Shown piece after piece: positions 1-7,408 of a stretch of 42,351 bases of DNA. The stretch lies in IMG/VR virus record IMGVR_UViG_3300029957_000017, positions 1-42,351 of that record; one strand, written 5' to 3'. Below the pieces are notes generated by a model. The model made no database searches and was not told where the DNA came from. It saw only the letters and a list, made by a program, of their open reading frames with translations. Each line of letters starts with the position of its first letter. Position 1 is the stretch's first letter. The DNA is from a virus. Both the position numbers and the translations under genes were made by a program.

Positions 1-297
1 TTGGAATGGCTGGCCCGGATGGTGGAGCGAGCACTGGCCAGAATTCCCAAACCAGATCCCCGGTCCGTGGCCGTGGTGGCTGCGCTGAGGTCGGATTCAG
101 TGTCGCCAGAAATGCTCCGGGCGTCGGCGGCGGCGGCGGCGGCGGAGGCGGAGCGGGCGGCGGCGGCGGCGGCGGCGTGGGAGGCGGCGTCGGAGGCGGC
201 GTGGGAGGCGGCGTCGGAGGCGGCGGCGGCGGCGGAGCGAGAATCCCAGATATCTGATTTGCGAAATTTATTGGAGCAATATGAAGCCAAAAACTAA
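1..297 (+). CDS. Ala-rich C-terminal part of an early phage protein (probably 5'-truncated by the window edge)
   Basis: The reading frame is open from the first base (TTG) and gives 98 residues. The first half, with the segment PDPRSVAVVAALR, is followed by a low-complexity helix of Ala, Glu and Trp (WEAASEAA repeated) and a charged end (ERESQISDLRNLL). I recall a family of phage and environmental bacterial proteins with this layout. They start with MKIT..L....ACY and end in an AAW-rich helix followed by an ERE-Q-DLL tail. The gene that begins at 42251 has that N-terminus, so this is probably the C-terminal half of the same gene or of a paralogue. No upstream ribosome binding site can be seen, so TTG is unlikely to be the true start. 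Function unknown. It overlaps the next gene by 17 bases. Confidence 0.6.
   Translation: MEWLARMVERALARIPKPDPRSVAVVAALRSDSVSPEMLRASAAAAAAEAERAAAAAAAWEAASEAAWEAASEAAAAAERESQISDLRNLLEQYEAKN
121..235. repeat. GCG trinucleotide tract with a 24-bp tandem duplication
   Basis: Near-perfect GCG/GGC triplets make up the Ala-rich part of the gene at 1-297. A 24-bp unit, beginning GCGTGGGAGGCGGCGTCGGAG at 175 and again at 199, is present twice in tandem and encodes two copies of WEAASEAA. Such tracts vary in length by replication slippage and are error-prone in assembly. Confidence 0.8.
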
Positions 298-481
298 ACC
301 AGATTCGGCGGCCACCATCCAGGTCAACGACCCCGAGCGAAGGGCCAGGATCGCCCGCGTATTCACCGCCCGCGGCTATGGTGGACTGTCCGTGTCCGCG
401 ATGGCCAGAAAAGTGATCGATGAGTGGCTAGAAGCGCAGGAAGATCCCGCGCCGGCCCTACCACCCACCCGAATCAACTGA
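281..481 (+). CDS. Small ribbon-helix-helix-like DNA-binding protein
   Basis: 66 residues. ATG at 281 sits 6 bases after TTGGAG. After a basic N-terminus (KPKTK) there is a short predicted strand (ATIQVND), then helices in the pattern RARIARVFTARGYGGLSVSAMARKVIDEWLEAQ, which is the size and layout of Arc/MetJ-type ribbon-helix-helix repressors. The ending, with PAPALPP, is unstructured. As an early gene it could be an autorepressor or an antitoxin-like regulator, but no toxin partner is visible. The assignment rests on overall pattern, not on diagnostic residues. Confidence 0.55.
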   Translation: MKPKTKPDSAATIQVNDPERRARIARVFTARGYGGLSVSAMARKVIDEWLEAQEDPAPALPPTRIN

Positions 482-511
482 CGAAAATTCAACCCTCCCG
501 AAAGGAGACGT

Positions 512-847
512 ATGGCAAAAGCCAAACCCGACCCCGTTGACGATGCGCCGGCGCCCGGTGAGCAACTGCTGCTCATGGACACCGACATCCCCGAGGCTAA
601 GCCGATCACGGCCGCGGCCCGGCGGTACAAGAAACACCAGAAGGCCCGCATGGAGTCCCTGGCCCTGGAGATCAAGGCCAAGAACGAGATCAAGGACCTC
701 GTGCGAGCGGCCAAAATCAAGCCGAATGCCGAGGGCGTGATTGAGTTGCACCTCAATGGGCTGACGATCAAGATCACGCCGCGGGATGAGCTGGTCAAAG
801 TCAAGACCGATGACGATGACGAAGGCGACGACGGAGCCGACGAGTAA
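512..847 (+). CDS. Hypothetical early protein with acidic tail
   Basis: 111 residues. The ATG is preceded by AAAGGAG at ideal spacing. The middle is rich in Lys, Arg, Glu and Ala (AAARRYKKHQKARMESLALEIK) and should be helical; it is followed by a short strand region (VIELHLNGLTIKITP) and a strongly acidic C-terminus (TDDDDEGDDGADE). No known domain is recognised. It lies just upstream of the tRNA-like element, in the early rightward unit. Confidence 0.7.
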   Translation: MAKAKPDPVDDAPAPGEQLLLMDTDIPEAKPITAAARRYKKHQKARMESLALEIKAKNEIKDLVRAAKIKPNAEGVIELHLNGLTIKITPRDELVKVKTDDDDEGDDGADE

Positions 848-928
848 CTCTGAACCCAACGCGTGTTTTGCGTAGTGGATGCCCTCGGCCGGTACCAAGC
901 CGATGACAGCCGGGAAAGACCGGCAAAC

Positions 929-1004
929 GCGGCCGCAGCTCAACGGGTAGAGCAACTTCCGGTACGCCGGGAGACATTTGTGGGTTCGAGTCCCACCGGC
1001 CGCT
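929..1004 (+). tRNA. tRNA-like element with abnormal anticodon arm (possible Arg-ACG)
   Basis: The acceptor stem is perfect (GCGGCCG 929-935 with CGGCCGC 997-1003). The D arm is normal (GCTC 938-941, GAGC 950-953, with GG in the loop), and the T arm is perfect (GTGGG 980-984, loop TTCGAGT, CCCAC 992-996). The anticodon arm is not canonical: CTTCC 956-960 pairs with GGGAG 969-973 but encloses eight bases (GGTACGCC), two of which on each side can also pair to leave only a UACG tetraloop. Reading T963 as U33 gives ACG (Arg), but position 37 would be C. Position 8 is C rather than T, and the discriminator is T. No CCA is encoded. It may be a degenerate tRNA, a frameshifting tRNA or a tRNA mimic. 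Confidence 0.5.
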
Positions 1005-1018
1005 TACAGGAGATGCAT

Positions 1019-1507
1019 ATGAGAGTTAATTTTACTGAGTGCGTAGAATTGTGGGCAACAAGTGCGGGGCTTGATGACGACCGCGATAAAGTTCTTAATA
1101 GATTGGAGGAGGTGAAATTGTCGGCAATTTGCCGCCTGACAATCGCGGTAGAGAATATCGCCACGCGACTGTGCGAGACGATTTCCCAAAGGCGCGAGCG
1201 GGAGGAAGAAGAGACCCGCGAAAACGAGATGGAAATTCTCTCAGACGAAAGAGGCCGTGCCATTGATGAGATCCGTAGTATTCTCCAAGATCGGCTATTT
1301 GGTTTTCCAGGGGTGTTCCAATTTAAGGTCATTCGTGCTTTTGGCATCCTGGAACAGTGGTGGGATTGGCCGGAGAATGGCGCAAAACCAGACTTAGCAG
1401 AATCCCTCAGGATGGCCAGGGAACTGCCATTTCCGAAAAACCCATTTAAGACCAACAGTAAGCGTGCGAAGATGTACGAAGAATTACTGGAGAAGCAAGC
1501 GAAGTAG
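1019..1507 (+). CDS. Hypothetical charged helical protein
   Basis: 162 residues when started at ATG 1019, which has AGGAG at 1008-1012 with 6-base spacing. The ATG at 1013 lies too close to that site, and longer starts would run through the tRNA-like element. The sequence is mainly helical, with a coiled-coil-like charged stretch (SQRREREEEETRENEMEIL) and the aromatic patch EQWWDWPENG. No known domain is recognised. Its base composition is clearly more AT-rich than its neighbours (codons such as aat, ttt, att), suggesting a more recent origin from another source. Confidence 0.7.
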   Translation: MRVNFTECVELWATSAGLDDDRDKVLNRLEEVKLSAICRLTIAVENIATRLCETISQRREREEEETRENEMEILSDERGRAIDEIRSILQDRLFGFPGVFQFKVIRAFGILEQWWDWPENGAKPDLAESLRMARELPFPKNPFKTNSKRAKMYEELLEKQAK

Positions 1508-1531
1508 TTCGCGATTGTAGGAGAACACCCC

Positions 1532-2785
1532 ATGAAACTGACCGCTCTGGATATCCACAACTTCATGCGTGTCGAGTGCGTGAGCATGTCATTCAGCCCC
1601 ACCGGCGCCATCACCATCGGCGGTGACAACGGCTCGGGCAAGACTTCCGTGCAGACGTTCCTTGAGCTCTGCTTCGGCGGCCGGGATAAATGTCCGCCGT
1701 TGCCGGTGAAGGTTGGCGCGAAGAAGTCCATGGGCCGCGTGACCCTGGACGACGAGGGTCATTGCGTGACGATCGACGTGGAAATCGGTGAGGACCGCGC
1801 GGTCAAGGCAACGGTGCGGCAGGATGGCGGCAAGGCGTTCGACGGGCCAATCACCATGCTCCGCAAGCTCGTGAGCCGGTTCACGTTCAGCCCGGCCGAG
1901 TTGATCAAACTCACCGGCCAGGAGCAGCGAAAGACGATGCTCGACTGCCTGGGCGTGGACTTCGGGGACCTGGAGGCGCGGGCCGAGAAGATCAAGGAAG
2001 AGCGGAAGGAAGTCGGTCGGGACCGCAACGGCCGGGAGCGGCAGATAGCGTCGATGCCGATGCACGCCGGGGTCCCAGAGACCGAAATCAGCATGGCGTC
2101 AGTGGCCGGCGAGTTGCAGAAGGCTCTGGCCCACAACCAGCGTTGCCGGGAGTTCACCGAAGCCGCAGAGGAGTGGACCGAGGAAATGGCCAAGGCCGGG
2201 GCGGAGGTCAAGGCGCTGGAGGCATCGCTCGTGAAGGCCCGGGCGCGGCTGGAGGAAGCGATGGCCGGCAAGAAATCAGCGGATGCCGCCGCCGCGAAGC
2301 TCACTCCAATTGACGCGTCCCCAATCAAGCAGCGGCTAGCCGACGCCGACGCGATCAACGCCAAGGTCCGGGCCAACCAAGCCCGCGCCAAACTTGTGGC
2401 CCAGTTCCAGAACGACCACGACGACTACAAAGAGCTCGGCGAAGACTTGGAGGGTATCGAGCGGGCCAAGCAGGACCGGCTCAACGCGGCCCAGTGCCCA
2501 GTGAAGGGGCTGGAGTTCCGCGACGATGGCGTTTGGTACCAGGGGCTTCCGCTGGCGCAGGACATGGAGTCCGACCAGATGTTGCGCGCGGTACAACTGG
2601 CCGCGGCGCTCAATCCGAAGTTGCGGGCGATATTCCTCGACAACGCGGAGCGAATTCTGCCCGCGAAAATGGCGGAGCTGGATGCATGGGCAGTCGCCAA
2701 TGATTACCAGGTGCTGACGTTCCGGGCCGCGAGCAGCGACGCGGGGTGTGAGTTCTTTTTGCAGGATGGAAAGGTGATGCCATGA
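1532..2785 (+). CDS. SMC/RecF/SbcC-type AAA ATPase
   Basis: 417 residues, ATG after GGAG. A P-loop lies at residues 31-38 (GDNGSGKT) just after a RecF-like N-terminus (MKLTALDIHNFMRVE). A charged coiled-coil region spans about 145-310 (ERKEVGRDRNGRER, VKALEASLVKARARLEEAMA). The C-terminal head resembles the SMC signature and Walker B region, but the expected Asp-Asp/Glu pair reads LRAIFLDNAERI, so Asp is kept while the catalytic-type acid is replaced by Asn. This short layout is typical of phage DNA repair or recombination ATPases that pair with a nuclease; the Fe-S nuclease two genes downstream is a likely partner. It opens a run of overlapping genes that extends to 6194. Whether it hydrolyses ATP efficiently is uncertain. 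Confidence 0.82.
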   Translation: MKLTALDIHNFMRVECVSMSFSPTGAITIGGDNGSGKTSVQTFLELCFGGRDKCPPLPVKVGAKKSMGRVTLDDEGHCVTIDVEIGEDRAVKATVRQDGGKAFDGPITMLRKLVSRFTFSPAELIKLTGQEQRKTMLDCLGVDFGDLEARAEKIKEERKEVGRDRNGRERQIASMPMHAGVPETEISMASVAGELQKALAHNQRCREFTEAAEEWTEEMAKAGAEVKALEASLVKARARLEEAMAGKKSADAAAAKLTPIDASPIKQRLADADAINAKVRANQARAKLVAQFQNDHDDYKELGEDLEGIERAKQDRLNAAQCPVKGLEFRDDGVWYQGLPLAQDMESDQMLRAVQLAAALNPKLRAIFLDNAERILPAKMAELDAWAVANDYQVLTFRAASSDAGCEFFLQDGKVMP

Positions 2786-2943
2786 CCGAGAAACGCGCGA
2801 GGATGATTGTGGAAGCAATAGTCAGGATCGCCCGCAACGAGGCTGTCAATGCGGCCCCCAAAGACCCCGACGATTCCCAATGCGGGGCAACCGACTGGAT
2901 GGACGAAGAGAGTCTCGTCGAACTGCTGACGGATAGGGAATGA
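2782..2943 (+). CDS. Very small hypothetical protein (53 aa)
   Basis: The ATG overlaps the stop of the ATPase gene (ATGA at 2782-2785), and its own stop overlaps the next start in the same way, so translation is probably coupled. The product is a basic amphipathic helix (MTEKRARMIVEAIVRIARNE) followed by an acidic segment (PKDPDD, WMDEESLVELL). No homology is recognised. The exact overlap on both sides is the main evidence that it is real. Confidence 0.65.
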   Translation: MTEKRARMIVEAIVRIARNEAVNAAPKDPDDSQCGATDWMDEESLVELLTDRE

Positions 2944-3395
2944 GCATATCGCCCCAGAAAATGCCACGTGTCCGCTGGCTGGCAACTCCCTACGCAGGCA
3001 GCAAGGCCGCGCGTACCGAGGACAGCGTCGGCACCCTGCTCGAAAAGTACATGGTGCAGGAGTTCAGCTGGGCGCAGGGGCGCGGCCAGAACAATAGGCC
3101 GGCCGTGTGCTTCCGATTCATCCTCAAGGGCAAGGCGTACCGGATACTTATCGAGACGCTGCTCGCTTACGCCTCCAGCGATGAGCTCATGACTCAGGCC
3201 AAGCGGGTGATATACCACTACCTCAAGAGCGCCCTGGAAATGGCCAGCGTGTTCATGCCGCTCGAATCCACTCTATTTGCGTTCCTGGAGCTCCCGAACG
3301 GGGAGACGATGTTTGAGTGCGCGGCGCCACGGTTGGCGACGATGAACGCGGACGGCGTGCGGCTCATGCTGCCGGGACCGAAGGAGATGCCATGA
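2940..3395 (+). CDS. Hypothetical protein in recombination operon
   Basis: 151 residues, coupled by ATGA overlaps to both neighbours. Mixed alpha/beta content, with the segments VCFRFILKGKAYRILIETLLAYA and TLFAFLELPNGETMFE. No motif is recognised. Its position between an SMC-like ATPase and a PD-(D/E)XK nuclease suggests a role in DNA recombination or end processing. I recall similar proteins beside phage recombination genes but cannot name a family. Confidence 0.7.
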   Translation: MSISPQKMPRVRWLATPYAGSKAARTEDSVGTLLEKYMVQEFSWAQGRGQNNRPAVCFRFILKGKAYRILIETLLAYASSDELMTQAKRVIYHYLKSALEMASVFMPLESTLFAFLELPNGETMFECAAPRLATMNADGVRLMLPGPKEMP

Positions 3396-4186
3396 AACCC
3401 GCTCTTCACAAATCGCAAATCTCGCTTTTCAACATGTGCCCCGTGGCCTACGAATTCAGGTATTGTCAGGGACTGATCCTCCCGCCGGCCGCCGCGATGC
3501 TGGCTGGAACGGGTGTTCACGCCAGTGCCGCCCAGGACTTGACCTCCAAGCGCGACACCGGCGCCCTGCTCCCCCTGGACCAGGTCAAGGAAACCGCCGC
3601 TGCTTCCGTCAACGCGGAGTGGGAGAAATCCGGCGTGGCGCTCGACGATGAGGAGCGACTACTCGGGGAGAAGCGGGTCCGCGGCGAGACAATCGACACG
3701 GCTGTGAGCCTGGCTGAACTGCACCACCGGGAGTTGGCCCCGACGCTCCAGCCCCGACATATTGAGCGTCCGTTCACGGTTGAGCTAAACGGCTTCCCGT
3801 GCGATATCTCCGGCACGCTCGATATCCAGGAGTCCACCGGGACGTTGAGGGACTTAAAGACGCGGTCCGCGAGCCCGCCGGAGGGGCTGGCCGATGGTTC
3901 GCTCGACTTGTCGTTCTATGCCCTGGCGGCACGGGCGCTTGACGGCGTGGCCCCGCCAGTGCTGGCCCTGGACGTTCTCGTTAAAACCAAGCGGCCGAAG
4001 CTGGTGACACTGACGACGACGCGCGGCGAGGGTGCGTACCGGGCAACACTGCTGCGGATCGAGGCGGTTTGCAAGGCGATCGAGTCCGGGGCGTTCCCGC
4101 CGTGCTCGCCGGATAGCTGGAATTGCTCCAGAAAATGGTGCGGATACTGGTCGATTTGCGACCACGGAGAAAAGGCAAGAACATGA
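3392..4186 (+). CDS. RecB/Cas4-like PD-(D/E)XK exonuclease with Fe-S cysteines
   Basis: 264 residues, started at the ATG that overlaps the preceding stop; the open frame extends upstream but only inside the previous gene. RecB-family motifs are visible: GTGVHASAAQDL with His43, the strand ISGTLDI with Asp144, and DLKT with Asp154 and Lys156. Cysteines C16, C245, C250 and C256 have the one-plus-three spacing of the 4Fe-4S cluster in AddB and Cas4 nucleases. The expected motif after DxK (QxxxY) is only partly present as LSFYAL. Family knowledge implies a 5'-3' or dual-polarity exonuclease. With the RecT-like protein at 7409 it would make an annealing-type recombination pair. Confidence 0.85.
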   Translation: MKPALHKSQISLFNMCPVAYEFRYCQGLILPPAAAMLAGTGVHASAAQDLTSKRDTGALLPLDQVKETAAASVNAEWEKSGVALDDEERLLGEKRVRGETIDTAVSLAELHHRELAPTLQPRHIERPFTVELNGFPCDISGTLDIQESTGTLRDLKTRSASPPEGLADGSLDLSFYALAARALDGVAPPVLALDVLVKTKRPKLVTLTTTRGEGAYRATLLRIEAVCKAIESGAFPPCSPDSWNCSRKWCGYWSICDHGEKART

Positions 4187-4758
4187 CATTTGCAAATCGA
4201 CACTTCGTTCCACGCATTTGTGTTCTCTGTGGAGACCCGTACAAGCCCTTCGATTCGAGAAGCGAGCGTTGCGATGCGTGCAAATCTACAGTCTGTGCCG
4301 TATGTCGCGTTCCCCTACCAAAGCTGCGTCTGCACAGGATTGTCAAAAACTCCATGAGGATGTGCATGTCCTGCTATTCGCAGGCAAGGACTCGACCGGA
4401 GGGATCGACCAAGGTTCACGAGGATTCCGGGTACATCTATGAAAAGTGCGGAGATCATTGGATGCTCCAGCATCGACTTGTGGTCGAGAGAAGTATCGGG
4501 CGCAAACTTGCTTCGGATGAACACGTCCACCATCGCAACGACGATAAGGGCGACAACCGGATCGAAAACCTTGAGGTCTTGGGCCTCCGCGAACACATGG
4601 AGGGCCGCCACATGGACCGATTGTACGCTCCCCCAAGGCATCGTAATGGACGACGGAAGAAATCTGACCCGACCTGGCGTGCCGACAGGATGGATTCGCC
4701 ACGACATCTTGTTGAAGTTATGTGCCCTCACGGCGCGGCCGCTCGCGTGCAAGGATGA
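4183..4758 (+). CDS. HNH endonuclease with N-terminal zinc-binding cysteines
   Basis: 192 residues, ATGA-coupled to the nuclease gene. The N-terminus holds several Cys pairs (CVLCG, RCDACKSTVCAVC, CMSC), probably two zinc ribbons. The HNH core is EHVHHRNDDKGDNRIENLEVL followed by HMEGRH, which fits the HNH_3 type with its His-His-Asn-Asn pattern. It could be a free-standing homing-type endonuclease or a nuclease with a role in phage DNA processing. Exact overlaps on both sides suggest it is an established member of the operon and not a recent intruder. The C-terminus after about residue 145 is basic and unassigned. Confidence 0.82.
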   Translation: MTFANRHFVPRICVLCGDPYKPFDSRSERCDACKSTVCAVCRVPLPKLRLHRIVKNSMRMCMSCYSQARTRPEGSTKVHEDSGYIYEKCGDHWMLQHRLVVERSIGRKLASDEHVHHRNDDKGDNRIENLEVLGLREHMEGRHMDRLYAPPRHRNGRRKKSDPTWRADRMDSPRHLVEVMCPHGAAARVQG

Positions 4759-6194
4759 GCAATATGGACTACGAAACATTCCTTGATCGCAAGTCTCAAT
4801 TCGGTTCGGCGGTGGGATTTGAACCACTGTGGATCCCTGATTGCCTGTTCGCCTTCCAGAAATTCCTGGCGGAGTGGGCCATTCGCCGCGGCCGGTCTGC
4901 AATCCTGGCCGACTGTGGCATGGGCAAAACTCCGATGCAGCTTGTGTGGGCCGAGAACGTGGTCCGCAAGACCGACAAGCGGGCGATCATCTTCACTCCC
5001 CTCGCCGTGACTCGACAGACCCAGCGGGAGGCGGAGAAGTTCGGTGTCGATGCCAAGCGTTCCGTTTCCGGGGAACTCCACCGCATCACCATCACCAACT
5101 ATGAGCAAATTGACAACTTCCATCCGGACGATTTTGTCGGCGCCGTGTGCGACGAATCGAGCATCCTGAAATCCTACAGCGGGGCCACCCGGGCGAAGGT
5201 GACCCGGTTCATGAACAAGCTGCCCTATCGCCTGCTCTGCACGGCCACGGCGGCGCCGAATGATTACATCGAGCTAGGCACATCGGCGGAGGCGTTGGGC
5301 GAGTTGTCCCATTCCGACATGCTCCGCCGCTTTTTCTGCTACGTTGACGACAAGGGCCAGCGCCGGGAGCAGAAGTCCCAAAACTTCGCCGAAATGGCTT
5401 TGGCCAGCAACCCACAGTACTACCAGAAGCTTGCCTATAGGGTGGCTCAGACCATTGGCCAGTGGAGGTTGAAGCATCACGCGGTGACGCCGTTCTGGAA
5501 GTGGGTGGCGTCGTGGGCGAGGGCCTGCCGCAAGCCGTCAGACCTTGGATTCAGCGATGAGGGGTTTGAGCTTCCGGAACTAATTTGCCGGGACCACGTG
5601 ATCAAGACAGCAACCCCGCCGGACGGGATGCTGTTCAATGTCCCAGCCTTCGGGCTTGGCGCCGAGCGGGACGAACGTCGGCGCACGCTGGGGGACCGCT
5701 GCGACTTTGTCCGAGAACTGGTGAACCACAATCGGCCGTCGGTCATCTGGTGTCACATGAACGCGGAGGGTGACGCGCTCGAGAAGGCCGTCCCCGGCGC
5801 CCGCCAGATTTCTGGGAGTACTCCGGATTCCGAGAAGATTGACCTATACGAAGCGTTCTCCAGCGGCTCCCTTGGCAAGCTCATCATTAAACCCAAGATT
5901 GGGGCATGGGGCTTGAACTGGCAGCACTGCAACCACGTTGTGACTTTCGCCAGCCATTCGTACGAGCAGTACTACCAGAGCATCCGCCGTTGCTGGAGAT
6001 TCGGCCAGACGCTCCCGGTGACGGTAGACGTGGTGACAACCGAAGGGGAAATCCGGGTGATGGACAACATGCGGCGTAAGGCAGAACGGGCCGAACGCAT
6101 GTTCGCCGCCATCGTCCGTGAAATGAATCAGGCTCTGAAAATCGAACGAACGAACGACCACACCAGCAAAATGGAGGTACCATCGTGGCTGTAA
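4755..6194 (+). CDS. SF2 DEAD/DEAH-type helicase
   Basis: 479 residues, started at the ATG overlapping the HNH stop. Motifs in order: FQ at 34-35; Walker A ADCGMGKT at 52-59; motif II CDES with D133 and E134; motif III-like TATAAPND near 165; motif V region GAWGLNWQHCNHVVTF; and motif VI QSIRRCWRFGQ near 410. This is the phage helicase type usually found beside a DNA methyltransferase, as here. It overlaps the methyltransferase by 10 bases. Likely an ATP-dependent DNA translocase or helicase in replication, recombination or host restriction evasion. The substrate cannot be read from the sequence. Confidence 0.85.
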   Translation: MSNMDYETFLDRKSQFGSAVGFEPLWIPDCLFAFQKFLAEWAIRRGRSAILADCGMGKTPMQLVWAENVVRKTDKRAIIFTPLAVTRQTQREAEKFGVDAKRSVSGELHRITITNYEQIDNFHPDDFVGAVCDESSILKSYSGATRAKVTRFMNKLPYRLLCTATAAPNDYIELGTSAEALGELSHSDMLRRFFCYVDDKGQRREQKSQNFAEMALASNPQYYQKLAYRVAQTIGQWRLKHHAVTPFWKWVASWARACRKPSDLGFSDEGFELPELICRDHVIKTATPPDGMLFNVPAFGLGAERDERRRTLGDRCDFVRELVNHNRPSVIWCHMNAEGDALEKAVPGARQISGSTPDSEKIDLYEAFSSGSLGKLIIKPKIGAWGLNWQHCNHVVTFASHSYEQYYQSIRRCWRFGQTLPVTVDVVTTEGEIRVMDNMRRKAERAERMFAAIVREMNQALKIERTNDHTSKMEVPSWL

Positions 6195-7153
6195 AGGAAC
6201 AGGTTGTCGAAGACCAGTACGCAATCTACTGCGGAGATTGTGTCGAAGTGATGTCCACGTTGCGGGATGAATCTGTGGACCTGACGGTCTACTCTCCGCC
6301 CTTCGCCGGGCTTTACCAGTACTCCTCCGACCCGCGGGATATGTCCAACGCCATCGACCGCGATGAGTTCTTCGAGCACTACGGGTTCTGCATCGACCAG
6401 ATTTCCCGGCTCACGAAACCGGGACGCATATCGGCTGTACACTGCATGGACATTCCGCTATCGAACGGCGGATGCGATGCGATGTACGATCTTCCTGGTC
6501 GGATCATCGTTGAGCACGAGCGCCGCGGATTCGCCTACGGCGGCCGTCGGGTCATCTGGAAAGAACCCCTGATGGTCCGCAACCGTACGATGATGAAGAG
6601 CCTTCACCACAAGACCTTCTGCGAAGACTCCACCCGATGCAGCATTGCCAACGCGGATTACCTCCTGATGTTCCGACGCAGGGGTGACAACGCCGTCCCG
6701 GTCATCCACGAAACCGGGATGCACAACTACGCCGGCGAGCGAAAGCCGCCCAGCGACGTCATGGACTACCGGGACATGAAGGGGGACCAGAAGCAAAACA
6801 AATTCAGCCAATGGATTTGGAGGCAGTACGCATCGTCGGTCTGGGATGACATCAGGATAGACCGTGTTCTTCCCTATCGGGCCGCCAAGGAAGGCGAAGA
6901 CGAAAAGCATGTGCATCCGCTGCAACTGGATGTGATTGAACGGGCGGTATCCATGTGGTCGAATCCTGGCGAAGTTGTCTTGACCCCATTCATGGGTGTT
7001 GGCAGCGAAGTCTACGGGTCAGTCATCAATGGCCGGCGCGCTCTCGGTATCGAGTTGAAGCCGGCATACTACCGACAGGCAATCGAGAACATTAAAGAGG
7101 GCCTGAAGTCCGGGAATACCGCCGGAGATGACTGCCCCGTCTTGTTCGCCTGA
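6185..7153 (+). CDS. N4/N6 DNA methyltransferase (N6_N4_Mtase family, beta-type order)
   Basis: 322 residues with a GTG start; GGAGG lies 8-12 bases upstream. Motif IV SPPF is at 37-40 (in the context TVYSPPFAGL), and the SAM-binding motif I is near 270 (TPFMGVGSEVYG), followed by GRRALGIELKPAYY. This is the beta-class order, with the catalytic motif before the SAM motif. Such enzymes methylate adenine N6 or cytosine N4. No cognate endonuclease gene lies beside it, so it probably protects phage DNA or works together with the helicase. The target sequence is unknown. Confidence 0.87.
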   Translation: MAVKEQVVEDQYAIYCGDCVEVMSTLRDESVDLTVYSPPFAGLYQYSSDPRDMSNAIDRDEFFEHYGFCIDQISRLTKPGRISAVHCMDIPLSNGGCDAMYDLPGRIIVEHERRGFAYGGRRVIWKEPLMVRNRTMMKSLHHKTFCEDSTRCSIANADYLLMFRRRGDNAVPVIHETGMHNYAGERKPPSDVMDYRDMKGDQKQNKFSQWIWRQYASSVWDDIRIDRVLPYRAAKEGEDEKHVHPLQLDVIERAVSMWSNPGEVVLTPFMGVGSEVYGSVINGRRALGIELKPAYYRQAIENIKEGLKSGNTAGDDCPVLFA

Positions 7154-7167
7154 AATCCGGAGTAACC

Positions 7168-7383
7168 ATGGCCTCCAAGAAATCCACCGCCACGTACCAC
7201 ATCACCTTCACCGAAACGGTTGACGGGCAACCCTCTCAACAGTACTCGGCCCAGATCGACGTGTCAGACGCTGGCGAAATCGAGGACGCGTTGGCGTATC
7301 TGGCTCGCCGGGCGATGATGGCAATCCTGAATGATGGCCAACGGGTCAACGCGATCATGACGAAATCTAAGAGCATTTCCTAA
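7168..7383 (+). CDS. Small hypothetical protein
   Basis: 71 residues, ATG preceded by CGGAG. It begins with a beta-hairpin-like segment (TYHITFTETVDG) and ends in a helix (EIEDALAYLARRAMMAIL). No domain is recognised. It sits between the methyltransferase and the recT-like gene and is probably co-transcribed with them. Confidence 0.65.
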   Translation: MASKKSTATYHITFTETVDGQPSQQYSAQIDVSDAGEIEDALAYLARRAMMAILNDGQRVNAIMTKSKSIS

Positions 7384-7408
7384 ACCACCTTTTTCAAGGA
7401 GAATCCGA

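Noticed and set aside
863-1018. Extended start of the gene at 1019 through the tRNA-like element
   Set aside because: The frame is open upstream by chance. The best ribosome binding site and two ATGs lie after the tRNA-like element.
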